Of a stretch of 64,000 nt of DNA, positions 52,019 through 61,029 are shown in pieces; position 1 is the stretch's first letter, and the number at the start of each line of letters is the position of its first letter. The translations under genes and the position numbers were made by a program. The stretch spans positions 38,352 through 102,351 of the forward strand of contig JANQJF010000073.1 in NCBI GenBank assembly GCA_028281765.1. Direction: 5' to 3'. The stretch comes from Planctomycetota bacterium. Its GTDB lineage: Bacteria; Planctomycetota; UBA1135; UBA2386. Below the pieces are notes generated by a model. The model searched no databases. It saw only the letters and a program-made list of their open reading frames with translations, and was not told the DNA's origin.

Positions 52019-54564
52019 CTCTCGGACTTCTCGCTACTCGGCTGGGCGTCGCCGCCGCCGAGCAGGCCCTTCAGTCCGGCGAGCGAGCGTAGCTCGCCCT
52101 TGTGGCCGCGCGACTCCTCGACCTCGCGACTCGCTTCGATCGTGTGGACACGCGGCGTGCGATCGCCGCGTCGGCCGCGGTCGTCACGGCGGCCGCGACC
52201 GAAGCCGCCGCCTCCGCCACCGAATCCGCCGCCGCCGCCTTCGCGCTTCTGGCCACGCTGACCGCGGCGTCCACGCTCGTCGCGCCGTCCGCCGCCTTCC
52301 TGCCCATCGCGTCGGTCCTGACCGCCGCGACCGCGACCGCCGCCGCCCCGACCGCCTTGCGCGCGGTCGCCGCCGCCGCCGGAGCGACGGCCTTCGGAGT
52401 TCGGGCGAGGGGGCCGCATCGACAGTCCGATGCGCTTGGTCTTCTCGTCGGTGCTGACGACGAACACGTCGATCACTTCCCCGACCTTCAGGCAGTTCTC
52501 CGGTTGGCGCATCCGGTTCTCGGGGATCTGCGACACGTGCACCAGGCCGTCCGTGCCGATGCCGAGGTCGACGAACGCGCCGAACTCGGTCAGGTTCGTG
52601 ACGCGACCGCGCAGCTGGAGATCCTGCTTCAGGTCGTCGAACGTCGCAACGCCGAAGTTGTTGAACGACTCGATGCCGGTGCCGCCGCCGTGCGTGCCGT
52701 GTTGCGACAGCGTCTTCAGCACGTCGAGGATGCGCGCGCGGGGTCGGTCCAGCGACTCGCAGAGCGGCGTCAGTTCGACATCGCGATTCGGCTGGCCGAG
52801 CAGTTCGGACACCTCGGCGCTCTTGCTCGCTGCAATGGCGCGCGCGATGTCGTAGTCCTCGGGGTGGATCGACGTCGCGTCGAGCGGCTCCTCGCCGCCG
52901 TGGATCCGCAGGAAGCCGGCGACCTGCTGGAACGTGTTGTCGTCGATCGCCTCGAGGCCGCGGAGCTCCTCGAGAGTCCGGAACGGCGCGTTCTTCGTGC
53001 GGTGCTCGACGATCGCGCGGGCCTGGTCGCGGGACAAGCCCGGCACGTGCGCGAGGAAGTCCGTGTCGGCGCGATTCGCGTCGACGCCGACGTGGGCGAT
53101 GCACGACGAGGCGAGGGCCTCCAGGGTCCGCGTCAGGAGCCCCTGGTGCACCTCGTTCATGTTGTTGCCGAGGCCGAGGCCGCGCGGCTCGATGCGCGTC
53201 AACTCGCGCAGCGGGTCGAGGAGGCGACGCACGAGGCTGATCGTGGCGCGCATGCCGGTGTCGGTGCCGGGCATCTTGCGCTTTGCCGTCGCGCTGCTCG
53301 CATAGACCATCGATGCCGTTTCGTCGATCGCGACGATCGGTGCCCGCGGCAGCTCGGCCGTCGCGGAGTACGCGGCGTCGAGATGTTTGCGGGCCGCGCC
53401 GTGGCCGCGACCGTGGGGGATCGCGATCGCCTTCGGCGACACTTCGCGGATCGTCTCGGCGAGCACCTTGGCGGCCTCCTCGTGGTGGGAGGGCTCGGCG
53501 AGGCCCAGCGTGTGGCGGGGTCCGAGCGACCCGTCTTCCTTGGTGCTCGCGATCCACAGCGCCTTGCCCGAGGCGCGCACGGCGAGCGCCGCGTTCGGGC
53601 CGAGACCCGGGCCCATGAGCTGCGCGCGCAGGCTCCGCGCGAACTGGTTCACTGTCTCCCGGTCCGCGCTCTCCTTCAGCTCGTGCCGCACCGTGAAGTC
53701 GCACGGGTCGTGCATGTGGTGCCGGTAGCTGTGCTGGTAGACGAGGTCGAGTAGCTGGCCGACGGGCGTGTCCGGCGGGATGTCGCTCGAGAAGCGCTCG
53801 CGATAGAGCTCGAGTTCCCGGCCCTGGGGCAGGTCCAATCGGACGCGCACGATGCCTTCGCGCTCGGCCTTGCGCAGCGCGAGCATGCGGTTCGCGGCGA
53901 TGCGGCGCACCGGCTCTTGGAAGTCGAAGAACTCGGCGTAGCGCTTCGCACCCTTCTTGGGGCCGCCCTTGCCGGGCGCTTTGGCGCTCGCGGACAGGAT
54001 GCCGCGCGACAGCTCGTCGCGGACCTTTCGGCGCAGCAGCGGGTCTTCCCCGTACCGCTCGGACAGCGCGCGCACGACGACTTCGAGCACCGCGTCCGCG
54101 TCCTTGAGGCCGCGCGCCTCGTCGACGTGCCGGGCCGCGAACTCCTGGGCGCTCGGCGTGTCGAGTTCGTGCGCGTGCAGCTTGTCGAGCAGCTCGGTCA
54201 GGCCGAGCTCGGTCACGCGCGCGCGCTCGGTCTGTTCGTGCGGGCGCAGCGAGTGGTCGATGTCGTCGAGGAACTCGCGGTCGTAGCAGTCAGCGAGGTC
54301 GACCTCGGCGAGGTCGCTCGCCTGCGCGTGTGCGATCTTCTCGCCGATTGCGGACTTGCGTTGGTCGAGCTCGTCGAGGTGCGCGTAGCGCTCGCACAGC
54401 TCGATGACGCGCGACTCCGCGATGTTGCCGGATTCGCCGCGTCGGAACAGGGCGATGAACGCGGGCGTGCAGCCTGCGGCATGCAGGTCGACGACGGCGC
54501 GGATGTGCTCGGGCGGAGTGTCGAACTCGGCCTCGAGACGGCGGAGGATCGCTTCGGCAGCCAT
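52015..54564 (-). CDS. tex: Tex/YqgF-S1 RNA-binding protein with RGG-like tail
   Basis: An 849-residue Tex protein. It has an N-terminal helical domain, a YqgF-like RNase H fold domain (IVAIDETASMVYASS), tandem helix-hairpin-helix units (LAHVPGLSRDQARAIVEHR), and an S1 domain near residues ~675-745 (LRGRVTNLTEFGAFVDLGIG). The last ~100 residues are Arg/Gly-rich (GGRGGGGRGRGG, RRDERGRRGQRGQKR, GGGFGRGRRDDRG), unusual for Tex and like eukaryotic RGG tails. Tex binds nucleic acids and helps transcription/RNA turnover. ATG 54562-54564 gives the usual Tex N-terminus, though no Shine-Dalgarno site is seen. Confidence 0.9.
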   Translation of the reverse strand: MAAEAILRRLEAEFDTPPEHIRAVVDLHAAGCTPAFIALFRRGESGNIAESRVIELCERYAHLDELDQRKSAIGEKIAHAQASDLAEVDLADCYDREFLDDIDHSLRPHEQTERARVTELGLTELLDKLHAHELDTPSAQEFAARHVDEARGLKDADAVLEVVVRALSERYGEDPLLRRKVRDELSRGILSASAKAPGKGGPKKGAKRYAEFFDFQEPVRRIAANRMLALRKAEREGIVRVRLDLPQGRELELYRERFSSDIPPDTPVGQLLDLVYQHSYRHHMHDPCDFTVRHELKESADRETVNQFARSLRAQLMGPGLGPNAALAVRASGKALWIASTKEDGSLGPRHTLGLAEPSHHEEAAKVLAETIREVSPKAIAIPHGRGHGAARKHLDAAYSATAELPRAPIVAIDETASMVYASSATAKRKMPGTDTGMRATISLVRRLLDPLRELTRIEPRGLGLGNNMNEVHQGLLTRTLEALASSCIAHVGVDANRADTDFLAHVPGLSRDQARAIVEHRTKNAPFRTLEELRGLEAIDDNTFQQVAGFLRIHGGEEPLDATSIHPEDYDIARAIAASKSAEVSELLGQPNRDVELTPLCESLDRPRARILDVLKTLSQHGTHGGGTGIESFNNFGVATFDDLKQDLQLRGRVTNLTEFGAFVDLGIGTDGLVHVSQIPENRMRQPENCLKVGEVIDVFVVSTDEKTKRIGLSMRPPRPNSEGRRSGGGGDRAQGGRGGGGRGRGGQDRRDGQEGGGRRDERGRRGQRGQKREGGGGGFGGGGGGFGRGRRDDRGRRGDRTPRVHTIEASREVEESRGHKGELRSLAGLKGLLGGGDAQPSSEKSES

Positions 54565-54725
54565 GGGAGGAGTGAACCGGCGTCTGGGCAGGAGTGCCTC
54601 CGGTTCGCGGCTCATTGAACGGAGGGCGAAAACGCAAAGCAAGGCCCCCTTCGCGTCGCGGACGCCGCTCGTGCGCGATCGCGAATTCGCGTGACGGGCA
54701 CCCGTTTCGCCGGCACACTCCGCGC

Positions 54726-55793
54726 GTGGCCGACACCTCGTGGACCCGAAACATCCGGACGATCTACGTGCGTGGTCCGAACTGGGTCGGGGACTTCGTC
54801 ATGGCGACCGGCGCGTTCGAGCGGTTGCGGCGCGGATTTCCCGAGGCGCGGATCGTGCTCGGTGCCCGTCCGCACCTGCGCCGGCTGCTGTCGGGCACCG
54901 ACTGGTTCGACGACTTTCTGCCGACCCCGCCGGCACGCGGGTTGCGAGGTTTGTGGGCCCAAGTGCGCGAGGTCCGTGCGCTCGGGTGCGAACTCGCGGT
55001 CGTGTTGCCGAATTCGCCGGAGACCGGGCTCGTGCCATTCCTCGCGCGCGTGCCGCGCCGGCTCGGCTATCGCCAGGGCCGGCCCGGGCTGATGAATCTG
55101 GGGCTGACCGCTCCCCGGAATCGCGGTCTGTTCGAGCGTCGCGGACCCAGGCGCGTGCCCGAACCGATGACGGACTACTACGCGAAGCTGCTCGACCTGC
55201 TCGGCATCCCGCGCGTCGACCGGGAGACACTGCTCGGTGTGACCGACGACGAGCGCGCGGCGATCGAGGCGTGGCGCGCCGAGCGCGGGTTGCGCGATCG
55301 GCGGCTCGTCCTCCTGACGGCCGGTGCGGCGTATGGCGCGAGCAAGCTCTGGGAGCCGGACAAGTTCGCCGAGCTCGCGCGCCGCATCGAGAAGATCCCG
55401 GGTCACGCGGCGGTGTTTCTCGCCGGGCCAGCCGAGGTCGAGATGGCCGAGTCGCTGGCAACAGCGGCCGACTGTGTCGCGGCGACGCAGCCCGTGTTGC
55501 CGCTGAACGAACTCAAGGCGCTCGTGGAAGCCTCGGTCGCGATGGTGACGACGGACACCGGGCCACGTCACATTTCCGTTGCACTCGAGAAGCCCACGGT
55601 GTGCTTGATCGGTCCGACCGACCCGCGCTACACGAACTACTCGTTGGATCGCACGACGCTGATCCGCAAGGACCTCGAGTGCTCGCCGTGCCAGCGCAAG
55701 GTCTGTCCTCTCGGGCATCAGGACTGCATGAAGTCGATCACCGTCGAGGAAGTGGAGCTTGCCCTGAGACGCGCGTTGCCGTCGACTGGGTGA
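54726..55793 (+). CDS. GT9 family glycosyltransferase (heptosyltransferase-like)
   Basis: A 355-residue protein from GTG 54726. TIYVRGPNWVGDFVMATGAFERLRRGFP is the GT9 (WaaF/ADP-heptose:LPS heptosyltransferase) N-terminal motif. PRRLGYRQGR and a sugar-nucleotide loop ending VTTDTGPRHIS complete the fold, and CSPCQRKVCPLGHQDCMKSI is the Cys-rich end typical of WaaF. It should add heptose or a similar sugar to LPS core at the membrane's inner face. That implies an LPS-type outer membrane. The stop overlaps the next kinase (GTGA). Confidence 0.88.
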   Translation: MADTSWTRNIRTIYVRGPNWVGDFVMATGAFERLRRGFPEARIVLGARPHLRRLLSGTDWFDDFLPTPPARGLRGLWAQVREVRALGCELAVVLPNSPETGLVPFLARVPRRLGYRQGRPGLMNLGLTAPRNRGLFERRGPRRVPEPMTDYYAKLLDLLGIPRVDRETLLGVTDDERAAIEAWRAERGLRDRRLVLLTAGAAYGASKLWEPDKFAELARRIEKIPGHAAVFLAGPAEVEMAESLATAADCVAATQPVLPLNELKALVEASVAMVTTDTGPRHISVALEKPTVCLIGPTDPRYTNYSLDRTTLIRKDLECSPCQRKVCPLGHQDCMKSITVEEVELALRRALPSTG

Positions 55794-57508
55794 CTCCCCG
55801 ATTCTCACGCACTCGGGCCCTCGCCTTGACTCCCGCGATCGTCCTACTCGCCATCTGCTGCGTCGTGCTCGCAGGCCTACTCTTGCGATTGCGTGCCGCG
55901 TACGCGCGCGAGTGCGATCGCGCGGAGACTTTGAATCGGGAGCTGCGCGAGTTTTCGCAGGACGCTTCGAGCGAGCTGGAGGCGTCCGAGCAGCGCTTCC
56001 GCGACGTCGTGCACGTGGTGCCGTTCGGCATCTTCGAGGCCGACGCGAACGGCGCGCTCGTCTGGGCGAGCCGGCGGTGCCAAGAGCTGCTCGGTGCGGA
56101 TTCCGACAGGATGCGTGCCCTCGGCTGGCTCCAGGCCGTCGCGGCTGGCGACCGCGAGCTCGTCGAAGAGCAGTGGCTCGCCGGCATCGAGAACGGGCGG
56201 GCATTCGAGATCGAGTTCTCGACGGATGAGGCCTCTGCCGTGGCCCCGGTCGCGCGATTCCAGGTCATGCCCGCACGCGCCGGCAACTCGCGGCGCGGCT
56301 GGATCGGCACGGTCGCGGACGTCAGTGAGCTGCGTCGCGGCGAGGAGCAGCGGCGCGCGCTCGAGGAGCGCTTCGAGCGCGCGCGCAAACTCGAAAGTCT
56401 CGGGGTGCTCGCGGGCGGCATTGCCCACGACTTCAACAACCTACTCGTCAGCATCCTCGGCAACTCCGAGCTGCTCAAGCAGCGTGCCACTGATGACGAG
56501 ACTCGGGACGCCGCGACTCGGATCGAGACGGCCGCGCTGCGCGCGGCCGACCTCGCGCAGCAGATGCTCGCGTATTCGGGCCGGGGCGCTCGCAAGCGTG
56601 TGCCGGTCGATCTGCTCGGCGTCGTCCAGGAGATGGACGGTCTGCTCGAGCGGCCGAGCGATGGGCAGGTGCGCATTCACTCCGAGCTGTCACTCGAGGA
56701 GCGATGCGTCGAAGGCGATCCGACGCAGCTGAGACAGGTCGTCATGAACCTGCTCGTCAACGCGTTCGAAGCGTTTGCCGAAGCGACACCGGACGTCGAA
56801 GTGCGACTCGAGCGGGTGCGCGCCGACCGGGCCTATCTCGCGGCGACGTTCCTCGACGACGACCTCGAGCCGGGCGAATACGTCGCGCTCGACGTCATCG
56901 ATCGCGGGTGCGGCATGGAAGAGAAGACCGCGCAGTGCGTGTTCGATCCGTTCTTCACGACGAAGTTCACGGGCCGCGGTCTCGGACTCGCCGTCGTGCT
57001 CGGGATCGTGCGTGGCCACGGCGGCGCGATCGAGGTCGACTCGAAAGTCGGGGAGGGTACGCGGTTCCGGGTGCTCCTGCCGGTCGCGACCGAAGCGTTG
57101 GGTTTCGACGAGGCCCCGGTCCCGCGCGAGACTCGCGCGCTTCGCGGCGGCGCGATTCTCGTGATCGACGACGAGCCCGGTGTGCTCGACGTCGCGCAGG
57201 CGATGCTCGAGGGCTACGGGCTGCGCGTGCTGACTGCGGCGAACGGCGCCAAAGGTCTCGAGGTGATGGCCGAGCACGCCGACGAGGTCGCGCTCGTGCT
57301 CCTCGACCTCACGATGCCGAAGATGGGGGGCGACGAGGTCTACACGCGGATACGCGCGGACCACGGGGACTTGCCGGTCGTGCTGCTCAGTGGATACTCC
57401 GAGGACGCGGCGCGCGATCGGCTCGGCGTGTCGGGTCTCAGTGGCTACATCCAAAAGCCGTTTCGCGGCGGCGAGCTTCTCGACGTCGTGCGGGCCGTCG
57501 TGGGCTAA
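55790..57508 (+). CDS. Hybrid histidine kinase with PAS and C-terminal receiver
   Basis: A 572-residue kinase from GTG 55790. It has one TM helix (TPAIVLLAICCVVLAGLLLRLR, ~residues 15-35), a PAS domain (~70-165, VPFGIFEADANGALVWAS), and HisKA with the His in VLAGGIAHDFNNLLVSILGN. HATPase blocks are NLLVNAFEAF and GRGLGLAVVLGIV. The C-terminal receiver has VALVLLDLTMPKMGG. The HDFNN H-box puts it in the same class as NtrB-like kinases. It is coupled to the GT9 gene by GTGA, so its signal may be envelope-related. Confidence 0.9.
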   Translation: MTPRFSRTRALALTPAIVLLAICCVVLAGLLLRLRAAYARECDRAETLNRELREFSQDASSELEASEQRFRDVVHVVPFGIFEADANGALVWASRRCQELLGADSDRMRALGWLQAVAAGDRELVEEQWLAGIENGRAFEIEFSTDEASAVAPVARFQVMPARAGNSRRGWIGTVADVSELRRGEEQRRALEERFERARKLESLGVLAGGIAHDFNNLLVSILGNSELLKQRATDDETRDAATRIETAALRAADLAQQMLAYSGRGARKRVPVDLLGVVQEMDGLLERPSDGQVRIHSELSLEERCVEGDPTQLRQVVMNLLVNAFEAFAEATPDVEVRLERVRADRAYLAATFLDDDLEPGEYVALDVIDRGCGMEEKTAQCVFDPFFTTKFTGRGLGLAVVLGIVRGHGGAIEVDSKVGEGTRFRVLLPVATEALGFDEAPVPRETRALRGGAILVIDDEPGVLDVAQAMLEGYGLRVLTAANGAKGLEVMAEHADEVALVLLDLTMPKMGGDEVYTRIRADHGDLPVVLLSGYSEDAARDRLGVSGLSGYIQKPFRGGELLDVVRAVVG

Positions 57509-57599
57509 CGCACGGTGCGGGCGATCGGAAGCCCGCGCCGCGGCGCCGCGTGCTCGGTCGGAGCGCGAGCGCGCTGGTCGCCGTTCTCGGGGCCCGGGG

Positions 57600-58817
57600 T
57601 CATCGCGGGTCGGTTCCGGCGAAGCTCATCCCGCAGAACGACACGACCTGGGAGTCGTCGGTCGCGCGCGCCTGACCGTAGTGGAGGAGCTCGCCCGCCC
57701 CGCCCGCCAGCGTTGCGGTCAGAGTCATCGGCACGCTTCCGCAGATGCGGTCCCGATTGCCGTCGCGGTGCACTGCCTCGTAGAAGCCGTCGGGATCCCC
57801 CGCGGCGAGGCGGTCCAGCTTCGTGCGTTCGTCCCGTTCCAGGCGTGCGAGCAATGCGTCGTCGACGGCGGACGGGTCGCCGAAGAACGGGCCGATGTGC
57901 GCGAGATCCGCGCCCGCGACCCAGCAGACGCGCTTGCCGCACGCGCGCGCGGCGTTCGCGAACGCGTCAAAGACCGCGGTTCGCTCGGTCCTGTCCTCCG
58001 GGAGCGAGCCGGTCAAGAACGCCGCGACTTCGAAGTCCCGACTGCGCCGGCCGAGCGCGTGCTGCAGGAACAGCACCTGGAACTCCATGCTGTGCTCGCC
58101 CTTGTGCAGGTAGATGTCGACCGGATCCGGTTCGCCGATCAGATCGTGTACCGTCGCGACGAAGGCGCGATCGGTCCGCACTTCGCCGAGCGGGGTTTGC
58201 CAGTCCATCGCGAGCCCGGTGACCGGTGCGCGCGGCCCCTGGTGTCCGGTTCCGAAGATCACGTAGAGATCGGCCGGCTCGCTGGCGGCGAGGCGACCGT
58301 ACGTCGCACGGTAGCCGTCCCGGCCGCGCGCGAGATCGATGTGTGGCGCGATCATGCCGCGGAGCGGCGCGTCCGCGGGGGACGAGGGCTGCGGCACGAG
58401 ATCGTCGAGCGCGTCCTGGCAGTCCCGCGCGTTCGCGGGATATCCCGCCGACCCGGCGTGGGCGCAGGGTCGAACCGAGCCACTACGGAACGCGTCCACC
58501 GTCTCCCGAAACGCGCTGTGAAAGCGCGGAGACTGCAGCAGCAGCGCTTCGTCGAACTGCGCCACGAGCCCGCGCACGAACTCGGGCGGAATCGGCGCGC
58601 CGCTCGGATCCTTCAGCTGGGCCTGGATCTCGTCGATCGTGTGCTCGCCGTCGAATTTGGCGACGACCGGAAGCAGACCCCGGGGCACGAAGATCTGCCC
58701 CTCCGTGAGGCCGATCGGGTCGATCAGCACGATGCCTTCTTGCTCGCCGTCGTCGATCTCGTGCATCTCGAGATGGCGGAGAATCGGTCGGGTCAGGCCG
58801 GGCTGGAGCTCGCTCAT
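57600..58817 (-). CDS. PqqD-like domain fused to MEMO1-family protein
   Basis: A 405-residue protein from ATG 58815-58817. Residues ~1-115 resemble a PqqD-like peptide-chaperone domain (VLIDPIGLTEGQIF, VAKFDGEHTIDEIQAQL). Residues ~130-400 match the MEMO1/AmmeMemoRadiSam B family: APHIDLARGRDGYRATY, IFGTGHQG, KGEHSMEFQVLFLQ, VAGADLAHIG and SFCGMS. The MEMO fold is related to aromatic dioxygenases and binds iron or copper. Many homologues sit with radical-SAM and AMMECR1 genes; none is visible in this window. Confidence 0.82.
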   Translation of the reverse strand: MSELQPGLTRPILRHLEMHEIDDGEQEGIVLIDPIGLTEGQIFVPRGLLPVVAKFDGEHTIDEIQAQLKDPSGAPIPPEFVRGLVAQFDEALLLQSPRFHSAFRETVDAFRSGSVRPCAHAGSAGYPANARDCQDALDDLVPQPSSPADAPLRGMIAPHIDLARGRDGYRATYGRLAASEPADLYVIFGTGHQGPRAPVTGLAMDWQTPLGEVRTDRAFVATVHDLIGEPDPVDIYLHKGEHSMEFQVLFLQHALGRRSRDFEVAAFLTGSLPEDRTERTAVFDAFANAARACGKRVCWVAGADLAHIGPFFGDPSAVDDALLARLERDERTKLDRLAAGDPDGFYEAVHRDGNRDRICGSVPMTLTATLAGGAGELLHYGQARATDDSQVVSFCGMSFAGTDPR

Positions 58818-59025
58818 GTCGGGGGCCCGCGGGTGCGCGGGCTCGGCGGCGGATGTTAAGGTGCGAATCCGCCCCGAGCGCACCGGAATCGTCGTGAACC
58901 GGCCGTTCGATGCGAAGGCGGCCTCGGCGCGGCTCCGGCCCGTCGCGGGGCTCGCCGCGCCCGACGGGTGGGTCCGGCGGCCTGGCTGCCTGTAGCCGGT
59001 CCGGATTCGCGGACTAAGATGATCC

Positions 59026-61029
59026 GTGGTGGACTCATTCCTTCTGATCGTAAGGCAGGGCGAGGACCGCAAGACACACCGCTTCGACCAGGACGCGGTG
59101 GTCATCGGGCGGTCTAGAGAGTGCGATATCGTGCTCGGCGACCGCCTCGTGTCCCGTCGGCACTGCCGACTCGAGCGCCGGGACGGCGGGGAGTTCCTGT
59201 TGATCGACGAGGGCGCCTCGAACCCGGTCAAGCTGCGCGGCAGCAAGGTCGAGCAGGAGGAAATCCACTACGGCGACGTGTTCGTCGCCGGCGGCACCGA
59301 AATCCAGCTGATGGCCGTCGAGGCCGAGCGGCCGTCCCTGGACGAGACGGCGCTCGCCGACGGGGCGCAGAACGCCAAGGACCTCGAGGCGTTCATCCGG
59401 GTCGCCAAGGCGCTGAACGAAGAATCCGACCTCAGCCAGCTGCTGACCGCGATCGTCGATGCGGCGATCGAGCTGACCAACGCCGAACGTGGCTTTCTCC
59501 TGCTCGGGGAGTCCGGCGAGTCCACCGTCGAGGTGGCGCGCAACTTCGCGCAAGAAGAGGTGCACACCCCGGAGTTCAAGATCTCTCGGACGATCGCCCA
59601 GCGCGTCCGCGACTCCGGCGTGCCCGAACTCACGACGAACGCCCAGGAGGACGACCGCTTCAGCAGCCTCGCGTCGGTCACCGACTTGAGGCTTCGCTCG
59701 GTGCTGTGCATCCCGCTGCGCATCCGCGGGATCGTCGACGGCGTGCTCTACGTCGACAATCGGCTGCAGAACCAGGTCTTCAAGGAGCGTGAGAAGGCGC
59801 TGTTGATGTCGCTGGCGGATCACGCCGGCGTCGCCGTGCACAACGCGCGGACGATGCGTGAGCTGCGGGCCAAGCAGACCGAGCTGCAGTCCGCTCTCGA
59901 TCGCGTCGCCCAACTCAACGCCGCATTGCGGGGTCAGGTCCAGGAGCAGCTCGCCGAGATCGCGGACATGCGCGAGCGGCTCGGTGGCGCCGGCGGCGGG
60001 GGCGGATTCAAGTACGACTACGCGCAGATCGTCGGCGACAGTCGCCGCATGCGCGACGTGTTCGGCCTCCTCGACAAGTTCATCGATGCCGAAGACCCGG
60101 TGCTCATCCTCGGCGAGTCCGGCACGGGCAAGGAACTGATCGCGCGTGCGATTCATCGCCTCGGTCCGCGCAACAAGGGGCCGTTCGTGTCCGAGAACTG
60201 TGCGGCGTTGCCCGAGTCGCTGCTCGAGAGCGAGCTGTTCGGCTACGCGAAGGGGGCGTTCACCGGCGCCGACAAGGCGCGCGACGGGCTGTTCGTCGCG
60301 GCGTCGGGCGGTGTGCTGTTCCTCGACGAGGTCGGCGAGATGCACGTCGATCTGCAGAAGAAGCTCCTGCGCGTCCTGCAGGAGGGCGAAGTTCGTCCAC
60401 TCGGCAGCCAGAAGGTCGTCAAGGTCGACGTGCGCCTGATCACCGCGACGAATCGCAACCTCGAAGAGCTCGCGCGCGAGGGTGAGTTCCGCGAGGACCT
60501 GTTCTATCGGCTCGCGGTGCTCCCCGTGACGCTGCCGCCGCTGCGCGAACGACGCGAGGACATCCCGTTCTTGGTCGATCGGTTCCTCACTGAACTGAGC
60601 AAGGAAGAGAAGAGTCCGAAGCCGCGGATCAGCTCGGACGCGCTCGAGGCGCTGACTCTCTACCGCTGGCCCGGCAACGTCCGCGAGCTTCAGAACGAAG
60701 TGCGCCGCGCGTCGATCCTCGCCGACGGCGTGATCATGCGCTCCCACCTCAGCGAGCGCGTGCGCGATCCGGTGCCGGTCGAAGACGGCGACTCCGGGCT
60801 CGTGCCGGCCGAACGCGGAACGACGCTTCCAGACTTGATCCGTGAGCTCGAGATCCGTGAGATCACGCGCGCGATGCGACAGTCGGAAGGGAACAAGAGC
60901 CGCACGGCCGAAATGCTCGGGGTCTCCCGCTTCGCGCTGCAGCGGAAGCTCGAGAAGTACGCGATCGAGACCGACGACCAGAAGCAGGCAGCGCCAGCGC
61001 CCCCGGCTGACTCCGAGGAAGCGTCTTGA
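59026..61029 (+). CDS. FHA-GAF-sigma-54 interaction regulator (AAA+)
   Basis: A 667-residue protein. FHA domain (~residues 1-95, VVIGRSRECDIVLGDRLVSRRH) binds phosphothreonine. GAF domain (~115-290) is followed by a coiled coil. The sigma-54 AAA+ domain is at ~340-570: Walker A GESGTGKELIAR, GAFTGADKARDG (the sigma-54 contact loop) and Walker B VLFLDEVGEM. A Fis-type HTH (TRAMRQSEGNKSRTAEMLGVSRFALQRKL) ends the protein. The FHA domain predicts a phosphoprotein partner, and the Ser/Thr kinase is translated from the next start (TTGA overlap). Confidence 0.93.
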   Translation: MVDSFLLIVRQGEDRKTHRFDQDAVVIGRSRECDIVLGDRLVSRRHCRLERRDGGEFLLIDEGASNPVKLRGSKVEQEEIHYGDVFVAGGTEIQLMAVEAERPSLDETALADGAQNAKDLEAFIRVAKALNEESDLSQLLTAIVDAAIELTNAERGFLLLGESGESTVEVARNFAQEEVHTPEFKISRTIAQRVRDSGVPELTTNAQEDDRFSSLASVTDLRLRSVLCIPLRIRGIVDGVLYVDNRLQNQVFKEREKALLMSLADHAGVAVHNARTMRELRAKQTELQSALDRVAQLNAALRGQVQEQLAEIADMRERLGGAGGGGGFKYDYAQIVGDSRRMRDVFGLLDKFIDAEDPVLILGESGTGKELIARAIHRLGPRNKGPFVSENCAALPESLLESELFGYAKGAFTGADKARDGLFVAASGGVLFLDEVGEMHVDLQKKLLRVLQEGEVRPLGSQKVVKVDVRLITATNRNLEELAREGEFREDLFYRLAVLPVTLPPLRERREDIPFLVDRFLTELSKEEKSPKPRISSDALEALTLYRWPGNVRELQNEVRRASILADGVIMRSHLSERVRDPVPVEDGDSGLVPAERGTTLPDLIRELEIREITRAMRQSEGNKSRTAEMLGVSRFALQRKLEKYAIETDDQKQAAPAPPADSEEAS

